From the NCBI RefSeq assembly GCF_017115085.1, contig NZ_JABXKJ010000231.1, positions 1-64,000 of the forward strand: 64,000 nucleotides of DNA, read 5' to 3'. A program made the translations under genes and the position numbers. Position 1 is the stretch's first letter. Every line of letters starts with the position of its first letter. This DNA is from Nostoc sp. NMS7 (GTDB lineage Bacteria; Cyanobacteriota; Cyanobacteriia; Cyanobacteriales; Nostocaceae). The notes beneath the pieces are model-generated. The model was given only the letters and a program-made list of their open reading frames with translations, did no database searches and had not been told where the DNA came from. This document shows, in pieces, positions 37,331 to 46,708 of this stretch.

Positions 37331-38179
37331 TTAAGAATGTAACTTCACTTGTTCTGCTGATTTGCTTTCACCTTTGGAGTTCCAATTGCGACGCGCGGCT
37401 TCCACAAATTGACTGACGCGAATTGGGTCAATTGGTTGCTCTATGCGTCCGTGACGTTTCAGGGAACTGGAAACTATTACACCATCTGCTGCCTGCATCA
37501 ATGTATCAATATTTTCCCAATTAGCCCCACTACCGATGAAGACTGGTGTGCCATTTGCTGCACCACAAGCTAGTTCTAAATCTTCTAAGTTAGGAGGGCT
37601 ACCAGTAGCCCAACCAGACAAAATAACTCCGTCTGCTAAACCCCTTTCAATGGTGTCTTTGACGGCCACTGTGAGATTTGGAGAACTCAAAGGACGGGCG
37701 TGCTTCACTAACACATCGGCGAGGATTTTAACATCGCAGCCTAACTCCCGACGATAGCGGAGTAATTGATGGGCTTCTCCCTCAATTAATCCTTGATCGG
37801 TTGCCATTACCCCTGTGAGAACGTTGACGCGGATAAATTGTGCCTGTACACAGTTAGCGATCGCCATTGCACTTTTGGCATCATTTCGCAAAACATTTAA
37901 GCCTATAGGCAAAGTAACCAAATTCTGTATCCTCTGCACCACAATGGTCATAGCACTCACAACCACTGGATCAACTTGGTTTTTAGTAAAGGGCGCGTCG
38001 AAAAAATTCTCTACAATCAGACCATCAACCCCTCCACTTGCCAGGGCTGCGGCTTCTTGTTCGGCACGGTCAATCACCGCTTTTAGGCTACCTCCCCAAC
38101 GTGGTGAGGTAGGCAGTGGTAGCAGGTGAACCACGCCAATAATTGGTGAGCGAATTTTAAATATTTGATATAAGTCCAC
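37331..38179 (-). CDS. btpA: BtpA family photosystem I biogenesis protein
   Basis: A protein of about 282 residues with a TIM-barrel fold of the BtpA family. In Synechocystis, BtpA is a thylakoid-associated protein needed for stable accumulation of photosystem I reaction-centre proteins. Family sequence begins at once: DLYQIFKIRSPIIGVVHLLPLPTSPRWGG, then ASGGVDGLIVENFFDAPF, FIRVNVLTGVMATDQG and DGVIVSSSLKRHGRIEQPID. The GTG at 38179 matches the family N-terminus. The frame is open to 38248, but the extra residues come from a repetitive region. Confidence 0.93.
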   Translation of the reverse strand: MDLYQIFKIRSPIIGVVHLLPLPTSPRWGGSLKAVIDRAEQEAAALASGGVDGLIVENFFDAPFTKNQVDPVVVSAMTIVVQRIQNLVTLPIGLNVLRNDAKSAMAIANCVQAQFIRVNVLTGVMATDQGLIEGEAHQLLRYRRELGCDVKILADVLVKHARPLSSPNLTVAVKDTIERGLADGVILSGWATGSPPNLEDLELACGAANGTPVFIGSGANWENIDTLMQAADGVIVSSSLKRHGRIEQPIDPIRVSQFVEAARRNWNSKGESKSAEQVKLHS

Positions 38180-38248
38180 GTCTTTAATCCGCCTCGCGGA
38201 GTCCAGAGTCCAGAATTTTTTGACTATTGAACGCCAGTTCAATGCCAC

Positions 38249-38938
38249 TCCCCTGAATGTCGGGAACCTCCAAACGGGGGTGGCTCTTCAACGGGGGAAA
38301 CCCCGCACGTGACTGGCTCCTCTTGACCCTTGACTCTTGACTTTTCATTAAATAGTCAAATGTGTTTTGTGATAGTCGGTTTACTAGCTTCTTCCTCAGA
38401 TAGAAATTGGCGTGAAACCTCCCATAAGATATGTTAAGATAAAACTTGGCTACAAGAGGAGTTCTTGCCACTCACTAGACGCAAGGCAGCTTTCCGTGGT
38501 TTAGGCGTCAGGTCCGCGCACAGTCGTAGGACTTGCCAATCGCCAGGGTAGCATTACTGCTTTATAGGCGTAGTCGCTTTCGTCGATTTCCCTGAGGGTA
38601 GCGACTTCTCACAACAAGCCCTTTGGGCGGCTTCCCGATGGGTAGGTTAACAACGCACACGCTGCGGTAATGTAAAATACCAATAGGCGAACTGTTAAAA
38701 AACATTACAAGTGTCAAATGTACCCAAAGACACTTCAATTTACCCTGGGGAACAGATTGATAAAAATATCATAACATGACCTCTATTTTTATTATTGATA
38801 GGGTCATAAATCCACTGACAGTTGGTGACAGTGGGAATTTGCCACTGTACTGTTTTCATGAGGATGCTGATAGCAAAAAAGCAAAGTTAGCGCCGGAATT
38901 TTTGACTAGAAGAAAAAAAATGAAGATATTTTTAAAAT
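38249..38938. other. Divergent intergenic region between btpA and rimO
   Basis: About 690 bases. The left part contains degenerate repeats (GACCCTTGACTCTTGAC). The middle (38450-38660) is GC-rich and holds a 28-codon, Arg-rich open frame from TTG 38465 to TAG 38551, preceded by AAGAGGAG. That is more likely chance or part of an RNA than a gene. The right part is AT-rich. No known RNA family was recognised. Confidence 0.4.
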
Positions 38939-40258
38939 ATGGGTGACAAGCCAACAATTGCCATTTCTCACCTGGGCTGCGAGAAAAATCGAATTGATAC
39001 AGAACACATGCTCGGAATGCTCGTAGAAGCAGGCTACGGTGTAGATACAAACGAAGAGTTAGCAGATTACGTTATTGTTAATACATGTAGTTTTATTGAA
39101 GCAGCGAGACTTGAATCTGTCAGAACTTTGGTAGAACTGGCAGAGGCAAACAAAAAAATCGTCATCACTGGCTGTATGGCGCAACACTTCCAAGAACAAC
39201 TTTTGGAGGAGTTGCCCGAAGCAGTAGCCGTAGTGGGGACTGGGGATTATCACAAAATTGTAAATGTAATTGAGCGTGTAGAACAAGGTGAGCGGGTCAA
39301 AGAGGTTAGTATTGAGCCAACCTACATTGCCGACGAAACTACACCGCGCTATCGCACTACAACCGAGGGCGTAGCTTACCTGCGGGTTGCCGAAGGTTGT
39401 GATTATCGTTGTGCATTTTGTATAATTCCTCATCTTCGAGGGAACCAGCGATCGCGTACTATTGAATCTATAGTCGCCGAAGCGGAGCAGTTAGTTAGTC
39501 AAGGGGTAAAGGAAATTATTCTCATTTCCCAAATCACCACTAATTACGGTCTAGATATTTACGGTCAGCCAAAATTAGCCGAATTACTTCGCGCTTTGGG
39601 GAAAGTAGATATACCGTGGATCAGAATGCATTACGCTTATCCCACGGGACTGACCCCAGATGTGATCGCGGCGATTCAAGAAACACCCAATGTCTTGCCT
39701 TACCTGGATTTGCCCTTGCAACATTCTCATCCAGAGATCCTCCGCGCTATGAATCGTCCTTGGCAAGGACGCGTAAATGATGGGATTATAGATCGCATCA
39801 AAACGGCGCTACCAACAGCCGTATTGCGGACAACATTTATTGTTGGTTTCCCAGGAGAAACAAGCGAGCATTTTGAGCATCTACTAGAGTTTGTTCAACG
39901 GCATGAATTCGATCATGTTGGTGTCTTCACCTTTTCCTCTGAGGAAGGAACCCCAGCTTACAAGTTACCAAATCAGTTGCCGGAATTGGTGATGGACGAG
40001 CGCCGATACCAACTTATGGAAATCCAGCAACCGATTTCCCAAAAGAAAAATCAACAGGAAGTAGGCAAAATCGTTGATGTCCTGATTGAGCAAGAAAATC
40101 CTGAAAGTGGTGAATTAATCGGTCGTTCAGGTAGATTTTCCCCAGAGGTTGATGGCCTGGTGTATGTCAAAGGTCAGGCAAAGTTAGGAACCATCGTACC
40201 AATAGCGATTCACCACGCTGATACATACGACCTCTATGGTCAAGTAGTCAATAACTAA
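38939..40258 (+). CDS. rimO: Ribosomal protein uS12 methylthiotransferase RimO
   Basis: A 439-residue radical-SAM enzyme that adds a methylthio group to an aspartate of ribosomal protein S12. The N-terminal UPF0004 domain carries the three cluster cysteines at 14, 50 and 79. The radical-SAM motif is C154-x3-C158-x2-C161 (GCDYRCAFC). A TRAM domain lies at the C-terminus (about 372-435). The beginning HLGCEKNRIDTEHMLG is diagnostic of RimO rather than MiaB. ATG at 38939. Confidence 0.96.
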   Translation: MGDKPTIAISHLGCEKNRIDTEHMLGMLVEAGYGVDTNEELADYVIVNTCSFIEAARLESVRTLVELAEANKKIVITGCMAQHFQEQLLEELPEAVAVVGTGDYHKIVNVIERVEQGERVKEVSIEPTYIADETTPRYRTTTEGVAYLRVAEGCDYRCAFCIIPHLRGNQRSRTIESIVAEAEQLVSQGVKEIILISQITTNYGLDIYGQPKLAELLRALGKVDIPWIRMHYAYPTGLTPDVIAAIQETPNVLPYLDLPLQHSHPEILRAMNRPWQGRVNDGIIDRIKTALPTAVLRTTFIVGFPGETSEHFEHLLEFVQRHEFDHVGVFTFSSEEGTPAYKLPNQLPELVMDERRYQLMEIQQPISQKKNQQEVGKIVDVLIEQENPESGELIGRSGRFSPEVDGLVYVKGQAKLGTIVPIAIHHADTYDLYGQVVNN

Positions 40259-40489
40259 ATTGTCATTTGTCCTTTGTCTTTTGTTAAATGACCCTTACAG
40301 ATTGACCCTTATCCTGAGGTCAAGGCTGCAATGGCAGTTTTCATGAGGGTTTACCTGAAACGCTGGCGGACTCATTGGCATAGCCTCTCCAATAGTTGAG
40401 GCTGCGCCACCGCCCTTGGCTCACTAATAGCCAATGACTAATGACTAATGACTAATCCAAAAATCCTTACAAAAAATTTAGGAGAATTA

Positions 40490-42022
40490 ATGACTCTTTC
40501 ATTTCAAGAATTAGGCATTTCCCAAGAACGTGTCGAACAACTAGAAAAAATCGGTTTTACTGAACCGACTAACATTCAAGTGCAAGCAATTCCCCAATTG
40601 CTAGCAGGTCGTGATGTGGTAGGTCAATCTCAAACTGGAACAGGCAAAACCGCAGCATTTTCACTGCCAATTTTAGAGCGGCTAGATATTAATCAAAAAG
40701 CCGTACAAGCCATAGTTTTAACACCAACTCGTGAATTAGCAATGCAAGTTCACGATGCGATCGCTCAGTTCATCGGCGATGAAGGATTGCGGGTGTTAGC
40801 AATCTACGGTGGTCAATCAATTGACCGCCAAATGTTACAACTCAGACGCGGCGTTCACATGGTAGTGGGCACCCCAGGACGGGTGATCGATTTGCTAGAT
40901 CGCGGCTGTTTAAAGCTCGATCAAGTGAAGTGGTTTGTGTTAGATGAAGCTGATGAAATGTTGAGCATGGGCTTTATTGATGATGTGGTGAAAATCCTCT
41001 CTCAAGCGCCCGTAGATCGGCAAACAGCTTTATTCTCAGCCACAATGCCACCATCGATTCGGATGTTGGTGAATAAGTTCTTGCGATCGCCTGCAACTGT
41101 CACCGTTGAGCAGCCAAAAGCCTCTCCCAACAAGATTAATCAGGTAGCTTACTTGATCCCCCGCCACTGGACAAAAGCCAAAGCTTTACAGCCGATTCTG
41201 GAAATGGAAGATCCAGAAACAGCTTTAATCTTTGTCCGCACCAGACGCACAGCCGCAGAACTCACCAGTCAGTTACAATCTGCTGGTCATAGTGTCGATG
41301 AATATCACGGTGACTTGTCCCAACAAGCGCGGGAACGCTTATTACTCAGATTCCGTAACCGTCAAGTCCGTTGGGTGGTAGCAACTGATATTGCTGCACG
41401 AGGGTTAGATGTCGATCAACTCTCCCATGTGATCAACTACGACTTACCCGATAGTGCAGAAACCTACGTCCATCGAATTGGTCGTACTGGTCGTGCTGGT
41501 AAAGAAGGAACAGCAATTTCTTTAGTACAGCCATTTGAACGTCGCAAGCAGCAAACATTTGAACGTCATAACCGCCAAAATTGGCAAGTGTTGACGATTC
41601 CCACACGCGCCCAGATTGAAGCAAAACACATTCTGAAATTGCAAGAACTGGTGCGAGAAGCTTTGACAGGTGAGCGTTTGGCTTCATTCTTGCCGATTGT
41701 TAGCGAGCTAATTGAAGAATACGATGCTCAGGCGATCGCCGCAGCAGCACTACAAATCGCTTACGATCAAACTCGTCCCGCTTGGTTGAACTCAGACGTG
41801 GAAATTCCCCAAGAGGAATCTTCCGCTCCTAAACCAAGAGTGGGCAAACGTCGTGAATCTTCCAGCGATCGCCCTCGTTCTGCGTGGAAATCAGATAGCA
41901 GCAATGGAGATGAAGAAAGACATGCTTCTCCCAAGCCCAAACTGCGGACAAGTGGCCGTGAGTCTTCTGCATCGCCTAGTAAAAAGCTAGGTTCACCTAC
42001 AGCTAGGGAATCAGCTTCTTAG
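40490..42022 (+). CDS. DEAD-box ATP-dependent RNA helicase (CrhB/CrhR/DeaD-like)
   Basis: A 510-residue SF2 RNA helicase with the Q motif, Walker A (SQTGTGKT), DEAD box (VLDEADEMLSMGF), SAT and HRIGRTGRAG motifs all intact. After the two RecA-like domains comes a short helical region and a basic, Ser/Pro-rich tail of about 70 residues, typical for RNA contacts. Cyanobacterial relatives unwind structured RNA in cold or redox stress. The ATG at 40490 is preferred because TTAGGAGAATTA directly precedes it. The frame is open to 40448 through ATGACTA short repeats. Confidence 0.93.
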   Translation: MTLSFQELGISQERVEQLEKIGFTEPTNIQVQAIPQLLAGRDVVGQSQTGTGKTAAFSLPILERLDINQKAVQAIVLTPTRELAMQVHDAIAQFIGDEGLRVLAIYGGQSIDRQMLQLRRGVHMVVGTPGRVIDLLDRGCLKLDQVKWFVLDEADEMLSMGFIDDVVKILSQAPVDRQTALFSATMPPSIRMLVNKFLRSPATVTVEQPKASPNKINQVAYLIPRHWTKAKALQPILEMEDPETALIFVRTRRTAAELTSQLQSAGHSVDEYHGDLSQQARERLLLRFRNRQVRWVVATDIAARGLDVDQLSHVINYDLPDSAETYVHRIGRTGRAGKEGTAISLVQPFERRKQQTFERHNRQNWQVLTIPTRAQIEAKHILKLQELVREALTGERLASFLPIVSELIEEYDAQAIAAAALQIAYDQTRPAWLNSDVEIPQEESSAPKPRVGKRRESSSDRPRSAWKSDSSNGDEERHASPKPKLRTSGRESSASPSKKLGSPTARESAS

Positions 42023-42432
42023 TCAACAGTTAATCAATTTTGGATTTTAGACTTTCCTGCGGAACGCTACGCGAACGGCGTGACACTTGGACTTCTCTAC
42101 GAGACGCTACCGCGAACGCTCAGTGCAAAGACGCTCAGTTGAACGCTTTTTTCTTCAATCCAAAATCCAAATCTCAAATTGGCAGAGTTAAGAGTTAAGA
42201 GTCAAGAGTTAAGATTTTGACTTTAGACTCTTGACTTTTTGGCTTTTTGGATCACTTTTTATCTCAGTTTATAGGAAGATAAAAGAGAATTCAGAATTCA
42301 GAATACTCTATCCATAAAGTCATAGAATTTTAATAACGAAAAATATTTAATACTAATTTCGCCCACCAGGAGCGTTAGCGTCGCGGGACGAAGCAGGGTT
42401 TTAAACCAATTCTCTTACAGGACAACAACAAA
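42023..42432. other. Repeat-rich intergenic region after the helicase gene
   Basis: It contains a GC-rich dispersed repeat at 42055-42135 (with CTTCTCTACGAGACGCTACC, the inverse of copies seen elsewhere) and degenerate GAGTTAAGAGT-type repeats at 42180-42240. No gene is visible. Confidence 0.55.
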
Positions 42433-42478
42433 CTGACACTACTAGACTTACTACCAGATTGGGAGCTAATAGTGTCAG
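42433..42478 (-). terminator. Candidate terminator of the aldo/keto reductase gene
   Basis: A nine-base-pair perfect inverted repeat (CTGACACTA at 42433-42441 and TAGTGTCAG at 42470-42478) lies about 37 bases beyond the stop. It is followed on the minus strand by TTTGTTGTTGTC. The T run is interrupted and the loop is long, so strength is uncertain. Confidence 0.4.
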
Positions 42479-42514
42479 AAATCTGTCCTCCTGTGTTTGA
42501 GTAGTTAAAAAATA

Positions 42515-43462
42515 CTACAGCCAGGGACGACTAACTTGTTCTAATTCTCCAATTTCATCATCGCTCAATCTCCAGCCCAAAGCACCAGCATTCTGCCGCA
42601 CCTGTTCGGCTGTCTTCACCCCAGCAATAGGAATAACGTTACCCTGAGCAATTAACCAGTTGAGAGCAACTTGAGCAGGAGTGCGATCGTATTTTTCCCC
42701 GAAGTTGTGTAGTAAAGAGATAACTGGGGCAATTTTTTGCAGACCTTCTTTCTTAAATCGTGAGTCTATTTTCCTCGCACCACTGGGGGTTTGGGCACCA
42801 TTAATACTGTACTTGCCAGTGAGTAATCCTTGTGCTAAAGGACTATAAGCCAAGATAGTCACACCCAAATCACGGGCAGTTGTGATAATACCTTGACTTT
42901 CAACTTGGCGACTGAGTAAAGAATAGCGTACTTGATTCACAGCTAAAGGCACTCCACGGGTTGCCAATATTTGATGCACGTCTCGCATTTGCTCTGCTGA
43001 GTAATTACTCACACCGACTGCGGCAATTCTGCCCCGCTTCACTTCATCTGCTAGGGCATTCATTAAGGTTTTTTGACTTAAAAAGAAGGCAAAAGGCCAA
43101 TGGACTTGGTACAGGGCAATTCGCTCTAATTGTAAGCGTTTGAGGCTGTTTGTTAAAGCATCAGAGACGGATTGGGCTGTAAATCGCCACGGTAGGGGGC
43201 CAAATTTTGTAGCGATTTGCACAGGTTGTTGTGTCTGTTGCAGAAATTGCCCCAAAAATTTCTCGCTCTTTCCCGTTCCGTAGACTTCCGCAGTGTCAAA
43301 GAAGGTAACACCAGCTTCTAAAGCTGCTGTGAAGGCTTCTTGTAACTGTTCTGGGCCATAGCGATCGCCATAATTCCAAAATAGTTTATCACCCCAAGCC
43401 CAAGTACCGATACACAAAGGTGTAACTGCTGGGCCATTTTGCCCCAATGTGATGGTTTCCAC
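42515..43462 (-). CDS. Aldo/keto reductase
   Basis: A 315-residue TIM-barrel oxidoreductase using NADPH. The catalytic tetrad regions are visible: FFDTAEVYGTGKSE (Asp and Tyr), ATKFG (Lys) and LYQVHWPF (His). The cofactor-binding end has IPIAGVKTAEQVRQNAGALGW. It resembles the Tas/YajO and potassium-channel beta-subunit-like subgroup. The physiological substrate cannot be inferred. It stands alone. Confidence 0.92.
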   Translation of the reverse strand: METITLGQNGPAVTPLCIGTWAWGDKLFWNYGDRYGPEQLQEAFTAALEAGVTFFDTAEVYGTGKSEKFLGQFLQQTQQPVQIATKFGPLPWRFTAQSVSDALTNSLKRLQLERIALYQVHWPFAFFLSQKTLMNALADEVKRGRIAAVGVSNYSAEQMRDVHQILATRGVPLAVNQVRYSLLSRQVESQGIITTARDLGVTILAYSPLAQGLLTGKYSINGAQTPSGARKIDSRFKKEGLQKIAPVISLLHNFGEKYDRTPAQVALNWLIAQGNVIPIAGVKTAEQVRQNAGALGWRLSDDEIGELEQVSRPWL

Positions 43463-43716
43463 GGTTGCAAAATTTAATTTATATTTCTTTACTTTTATAG
43501 TCTATCGAAATGGTTGATGCAATATCTTCACAGTGCCGCATCTACGCCCGTCGTAGACATCGCTACTACTTGGCCATACACTCTCACCTCTCTCCTAAAA
43601 GAAGAGAGGCTTTGAATCTTACTTCCCTTCCCTACAAGGGAAGGGCTGTTCTTGTTAGGTCTCTATTGGACCCAACCGAGAAACGCTATATGATAGTTGA
43701 GTGTATTTACTTGTAT
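43463..43716. other. Repeat-bearing gap
   Basis: The gap includes a CTCTCC...GAGAGG hairpin (about 43588-43609), a CCCTTCCC...GGGAAGGG hairpin (about 43625-43645) and copy B of the 48-bp dispersed repeat. A 73-codon open frame across it is an artefact of the repeats. Confidence 0.5.
43643..43690 (-). repeat. 48-bp dispersed repeat, copy B
   Basis: This is the inverted counterpart of 33372-33419, differing at four positions. Confidence 0.75.
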
Positions 43717-43941
43717 TTACGAATTAGATGATTTATCCTGCTTGGCTTTTTTGATTAATTCCATGTAGATATTAATCTCACTAATTTCTATATCATGCTC
43801 AACTCTGGTTACTTTCCATTTCTCCTTTTTTAGGTAAACTTCCTCTCCGACTCTGGGAGTAAATTGAAGATCATAGAACTTTTTGAGAAAATCTTTTTGA
43901 TTTTCTTCCCATAAGATTACTTTGACTGGTTCTTTACTCAT
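43717..43941 (-). CDS. Small hypothetical protein next to a broken helicase gene
   Basis: A 74-residue charged protein without signal peptide or membrane segment. It reads as beta-rich (VKVILWEENQKDF, GEEVYLKKEKWKVTRVEHDIEISEINIYMEL). I recognise no family. The clean ATG start and even composition suggest a real gene. It lies about 300 bases downstream of the interrupted helicase on the same strand and may have belonged to the same accessory module. Confidence 0.55.
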   Translation of the reverse strand: MSKEPVKVILWEENQKDFLKKFYDLQFTPRVGEEVYLKKEKWKVTRVEHDIEISEINIYMELIKKAKQDKSSNS

Positions 43942-44240
43942 TGCTTATGCCTTTTTGGTTACTAGATGAAGGTAAGTAGTTTGATGACATACATACGGTA
44001 AGTTTATCTTACTAATTCAATGGAATAGCGTAGTTAAAACCACATTTTAATATTGATATTTTTATGTGGTTTGATTGCGTCCGATAAAGTTACAGGGCAA
44101 TTCGAGAACTTTAGTAAATTTTACTATTGGGTATATTTGAAAACATTTCTCCGTGTGTTGGGGTTAGAAAAATAAGTAAAATCCGTCAAACTAACGTCAA
44201 ACTAAGAGTTATTGCCGTTGAGCAATACTGATTAATACAG
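43942..44240. other. Gap with AT-rich inverted repeat downstream of the helicase pseudogene
   Basis: It contains a nine-base-pair inverted repeat (AAACCACAT at 44037-44045 and ATGTGGTTT at 44064-44072) that may end the helicase transcript. Nothing else was recognised. Confidence 0.35.
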
Positions 44241-46376
44241 TCATTTAGCAACACCAAAATTTTTATACTCCCTAATATACTTAAATGGAAAAGGGATTAC
44301 GGTACTTTGCCCTGTGCGGACAAAATCAACATCCATAGTTTCAAGGAGTTGTCTGAATATCAGTTTTGAGTCATCCACCGCCACGATTTTACGAAGATGA
44401 CAGGCATCTTTGAAAGAGAATTGCACCTTTTCTTTTCGGTCTCCAACAAAGTAATAAGCTTCTTTTTCAGTTTCACCAAAATATTTTATGTTAAGAGAAG
44501 CCTCAAATAAATCTTCTTTGCTCTGGTTATCCTGGGGGAACTTCAATCGAATTTGATATTGGTCGAGAAGGTAATCTCTAAAACGAGTAGCCTCACTTGT
44601 ACTACTGACATCAATATCCTTGTCTCCTACCTTCCTTGTTGTTCCCAAATACTGTGCGATTAAAGACTTAAAATCTCCTTTCGATATAGGTTGGCTACCA
44701 ATTTTTATAAGTTCCAATGATAATAATTTAAATTTTTCAATATCAAGGTCAGATGGTTCTTGTAAAAATTCTTCAACTATATCAGCTAACTCATTTCCAT
44801 TTCGCTTGTTTTCGGGAAGTTCAGTTTCGACTTCCCTAAGAATAGCTTCAATTTTAGAAAGGTGAGGAATACTGATTTCATCGGTTATAAATATCTGATT
44901 TATCTCACCAGCATCAGAAACAACAAGGCCTTCTAACGTGTTGATTTTATCTCCAGAGCCATCCTCTGTCATGAATTTTCTATATTTCTCAAACTTTTGC
45001 CAGTTAAATAATATATCTTGACCATCCATTACTTCTCGATCATTGAAAAGTTATTCAAACTGTTTGATTGCTTCTTTTTGTGTATCTGTCCCAATAAATT
45101 TAGTTTTTATAGAGACTTGATTATATCCTTGAGTCGCTTCGTTATATGCGTTTTGAAGTTTAACAAGAGCATCATCTTTAATACGTATAAATGAATCTCC
45201 TAAACGAGATTTCAGATACTTAAGATCATAATTGCCAATGTTTGTATAAAGTCCAGCAGTAGCTGAAATACCGACTACCAAAGCTTTTGAGCAAACTCCA
45301 GCCAAAAATAATTCGGGTGTACGGCTATTTATATCTCCAATAATCTCTACACATTGATTACGAGCCAGCACATTATGGAATTTATAATCATAAAAAAGAA
45401 AGTTTCTTTCCTTAGTTGAAAAATTCTCATGAGATTTACAGATATGCTGCAATTGATATTTTTTGAATATATAATTAGCTTTCTCTCGTAATGATTTAAT
45501 CTGTTCTCGTAGAGATGGCCAGTTTTTACCTGAAGATTGCTACTTTCGCCATTTTGATTCTTGTAAAAGTACTTCAGGGCATTCGGTTTGCATCAGATGA
45601 TTATGAATATTTAAGAATAAATCAATAAGATCCACTCGATTTCTTAACCCAGATTGAATAATATTTTTTAGTACAGCTTCTTTGGTAGTATCAAACTCAT
45701 CAATAAAAATAAGTGATCTATTAATGAACCGCTCAGAGAAGTAATATGATGGTTCAATAAGTGTTGTGTTTTGAGCAACAAACTTATCTATACTAAGAAA
45801 TAAAATAGTTTTATCGTCTGTAAATACTGCGGGATAAAGTTTTCCAATCCATTGGTAATCTTGATTATTCTTTATAGCTGACAAACGAGCCTTTTTAGTT
45901 TTAAAATTTTCTGACAATGTTCTTTTAATAATGTCTCGGAATGCTGGCTCAACATTTTTACGAATATCTGTTTTAATGTTTTCCTTAAAATCACTAGGTA
46001 ATTGCTCACTTTGGAGCATTTCTATATATTTTTTTAGTTGTAAATATATTTTATTTTTAAATTTATCAGGAATTTCTTGATCAATGTTTAGTAAGTTTTT
46101 GATAACAGGGTCGACATTAGAATCAATAAAAAGAACATAGTTTTCAAAATCTTCCTCATTTCCATTGGCGATAAAACGTTTGTTGATCTCGTCAATAGGT
46201 AGATTTTTTTTAAGGTTAGTAATAAATAGAATTTTTCTCTTTTGCTTGGCAAATTCCTTGTAATTCAAATGTATAAAGTTTAGAACATTGTATGTTTTAC
46301 CAAAACCAGTTGGCATACTTAGCAGAAGCAGCCCAGGATTATCTTGTTTACAGTATTGGTTTAATATTTCTTCCAT
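44241..46376 (-). pseudogene. DEAD/DEAH-like SF2 helicase gene interrupted by two in-frame stops
   Basis: One reading frame of about 711 codons runs from ATG 46376 to the stop at 44241-44243. It is broken only by TAG at 45540-45542 and TAA at 45051-45053. Protein-like sequence continues in the same frame across both (for example QSSGKNWPSLREQIKSL after the first and LFNDREV just before the ATG at 45029). The N-terminal part has Walker A (PTGFGKT, residues 22-28), a Walker B/DEAH-like FIDEFD near 232 and, after the first stop, motif III as GISATAG. I cannot find the Gly-Arg-rich motif VI, so the second RecA domain seems missing or very divergent. Low GC marks it as an acquired, possibly anti-phage, gene. 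Recent inactivation is the simplest reading. Confidence 0.7.
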
Positions 46377-46708
46377 ATCCCTGATAACCTCATTAAAGTT
46401 GAAAAAAGTTGGACGTAAATGCTACATCTAAATAGTGATCGCCAACTATGACACTAGTTTTAGCGATAAAAGACAGGGGTAAGCAAGCAACTATCTCAGT
46501 TAGCCTCTGTTAATGCTCAATCACGTTTAATCTAGTTATGGTTGCACAACAAGCCTTGAATAACCAAAAAGTTTTATGTACGTTATGCTGCGGTGTCTAC
46601 CGCCAAACCCAAAAATTGATGCCCCGAAATTAGTAGTTTTTTGGAATATTGAACAGTTTATATTTAATTAAAGAGACTATATTCCATAAACCATACGAAA
46701 AAGTAGCT
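46377..46708. other. Divergent intergenic region before the PucC-family gene
   Basis: About 330 bases with no gene. The reading frame of the downstream gene is open back to a TTG at 46649, but family-like sequence starts at 46709. Confidence 0.4.

Noticed and set aside
38465..38551. 28-codon Arg-rich open frame with AAGAGGAG upstream
   Set aside because: Too short, starts with TTG and lies in a GC-rich repeat-like segment. Nothing in the sequence supports translation.
44241..46376. Three separate small genes or a CRISPR-associated helicase
   Set aside because: All pieces share one frame separated by single stops, so one broken gene is simpler. No HD nuclease or other cas gene is present to support Cas3.
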